DNA from: Galerina marginata
Lineage: Eukaryota; Basidiomycota; Agaricomycetes; Agaricales; Galerinaceae
DNA: 64,000 nucleotides
Reading direction: 5' to 3'
Assembly (NCBI GenBank): GCA_023014335.1
Contig: JAECYW010000009.1
Span: 930,001 to 994,000 of the forward strand
The position numbers and the translations under genes are program-made. Numbering within the stretch: the stretch's first letter is position 1; each line of letters begins with the position of its first letter. Below the pieces are notes generated by a model, which saw only the letters and a program-made list of their open reading frames with translations, was not told the DNA's origin and did no database searches. Of the stretch, positions 62,648-64,000 are shown piece by piece.

Positions 62648-62683
62648 TGGATGGATGGATGGATGGATGGATGGATGGATGGA
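62648..62683. repeat. Microsatellite (TGGA)9
   Basis: Nine uninterrupted copies of the 4-base unit between the P450 array and the last gene. Likely length-polymorphic. Confidence 0.95.
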
Positions 62684-63706
62684 AAATCCGGCAAGCAACA
62701 ACTAAATTCTCATCACACATTCCCTTCTCAGCACGTATCATAGGAAAAGGAGCAACCGCAATCCGCAATTCATATCCTCTCTAACCGATCTATTGTGATC
62801 AATTTCAATGCAAGAAATTTCTGATTTGGAAATAAGAAGTGAAATTCAACTCTCACGAGCCGGCGTCGCCATAAGCGCCAGTGAAAATGTCTGGCGCTTA
62901 TTGCGTAAGCGCGCTCCCCAATTGCAAATTCTATCTCTGCCTCGAAACAAAATTGGCTTGCGTCGATACAGGAGGACGAAGGTATGACTTTTGGCCATCA
63001 GATTCTCCGCTATCTCTCATGCTATATGGCACTTAGACCTGCCGCCAGTTTTTAAGACAGCCACGGGTACAACCTCTGCTCCTCTGCATACACGTCCATG
63101 TAAGTCCGGACCGCCCGGGACGTTAGGTGTTGTTAGGTGGCCAACGGACCATTGAATCGAACCGAATACCACCAATTCAAGGTTGAAGGCTGCCTTATCG
63201 TTTGAACTAGAATTTTCTGATGGAGTACTTGAATTCAGCATTCCTGTCACTTTTTTGCGCACAAACTGGCCCATTTTTTGTGGAGAACTGTGGTTCTGTT
63301 TTGTTATGTAAAATGTATTCTATCTAGACTTTACGCCCTCAAATCTGCGAAATGCCTCTGGGTTGATCGTGATCTTCGGAGCGAAAAAATATAGAGTTTC
63401 TGACTTGTTAGGCGGCGGCGGAACCGAGTTGAGCGTTTAAACTTTTATTCTGTTGCTGCGTGCCCGTATAAACTTACTTCTTTTTTATGACACTGTGCTT
63501 CTTCGTCCCAGGCAGCAACGACGACTCGGCGGTTTCCCACTACCTCTTTTTTCTTCCTCCCATCATCTGGATACCTTGCTCGTGCGCCTTTGCTTTCAAG
63601 TTCCAACGCTTTCACCACTACCAACGTCGTTAAGTACGTCTATCCGTTCAGTTCCAATAAACCTGATCAACACTGACCGTGCATACTCTTATTAGCAATT
63701 CATACC

Positions 63707-64000
63707 ATGTCAATGGAGTTAACCATGGACAATGCTCTCGTCAAGAAATACCTGGACAAAGAAGCACAGGCTGTCTTCATAGCTAATGTGGTCCCTTATT
63801 ACTTGAATGCCTTGCAGGCCGGCGATATAGACACTTTCCTTTTATCTGTCGCAGCCATGTGGATGCACAAATGGCCCGACTACCAGCGCAATGTTTTGAA
63901 ACTCCTCATGGTGGGTCTGTCGCGCCATCTACTGTTCCTGGCTTGCTGATCCTCTGATTTTCATCAAGGCGGTCCAGTTAGACATCCAGCGGGTTTTCAT
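63707..64000 (+). CDS. Start of an unknown helical protein, cut by window end
   Basis: Exon 1 is 63707-63910 and exon 2 starts at 63969 after a 58-base GT-AG intron; the coding frame is open to the end of the window. Visible sequence: MSMELTMDNALVKKYLDKEA, then VFIANVVPYYLNALQAGDID, MWMHKWPDYQRNVLKLLM and, after the intron, AVQLDIQRVF. It is helical and acidic at the start with no signal peptide. I do not recognise the family. The second methionine (63713) is an alternative start. Confidence 0.65.

Larger units (their letters stand above)
61775..63706. other. Intergenic, P450-3 upstream to the last gene
   Basis: It holds the distal P450-3 upstream block (61915-62037), a tetranucleotide microsatellite and the promoter of the gene at 63707. 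A possible 5' UTR intron of that gene ends at TTATTAG just before 63695. No other gene is seen. Confidence 0.5.

Overview
The window looks like genomic DNA of a mushroom-forming basidiomycete (Agaricomycetes). Most genes have several introns of about 50-65 bases with GT...AG ends, and coding density is moderate. The families fit: three tandem CYP63/pc-3-like P450s, a DUF3455 secreted protein, an ERT1/AcuK-type zinc-cluster regulator with a PAS-like region, and a fungal phosphoinositide phospholipase C. I saw no rRNA, no convincing tRNA, no CRISPR array and no bacterial-style operon. The organism is inferred from family content, not from a marker gene.

Layout, left to right. 1-5 kb: mostly empty DNA with a perfect 28-base palindrome, then a secreted DUF3455 protein (1632-2518,+) and a metallophosphoesterase (3393-4635,+). 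5-14 kb, all minus strand: a transcription factor with its Zn2Cys6 cluster at the C-terminus (5324-6726), a PH/EF/X/Y/C2 phospholipase C (8120-11227) and ERT1 (11762-13894). 15-22 kb: an unknown helical protein (15786-17252,+), an intronless F-box-like protein (17593-18888,+) and the co-chaperone SGT2 (20545-21561,-). 22-27 kb: an intracellular GH1 beta-glucosidase (22520-25284,-) and a Gfo/Idh/MocA oxidoreductase (25758-27146,+), divergent over a 473-base shared promoter; the oxidoreductase has 18- and 15-base microexons. 30-40 kb: a proline-rich unknown protein (30309-31012,+), a second intronless F-box-like paralogue (32565-33674,-), acetyl-CoA synthetase (34354-36943,-) and a DUF2461 protein with charged low-complexity ends (38532-40440,+). 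42-48 kb: an FAD monooxygenase (42660-44567,-) and a J-domain-like coiled-coil protein (47360-48487,+). 48-62 kb: a 371-base MITE with perfect 27-base terminal inverted repeats, an HSL-type esterase (50398-51653,-) and three tandem P450s (52142-54839, 55515-58226, 58857-61555, all minus). A further gene starts at 63707 and runs off the end.

Functional links. ERT1/AcuK is known in other fungi as an activator of gluconeogenesis and non-fermentable carbon use, and acetyl-CoA synthetase feeds the same metabolism; they lie about 20 kb apart, so a link is by pathway only. The FAD monooxygenase, the esterase and the three P450s lie on one strand within 19 kb and could make an oxidative catabolic or detoxification block; this is inference. 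The P450 array is the most structured part: copies 2 and 3 share coding sequence, a 3' flank of about 70 bases, a promoter-proximal block and a distal upstream block, which gives a duplication unit of about 3.25 kb.

For fully spliced models I checked that exon lengths sum to a whole number of codons (DUF3455, metallophosphoesterase, C-terminal zinc-cluster factor, PLC, ERT1, 15786 gene, SGT2, oxidoreductase, 30309 gene). For the P450s, GH1, ACS1, FAD monooxygenase, esterase and DUF2461 gene I give outer limits and key internal junctions only.
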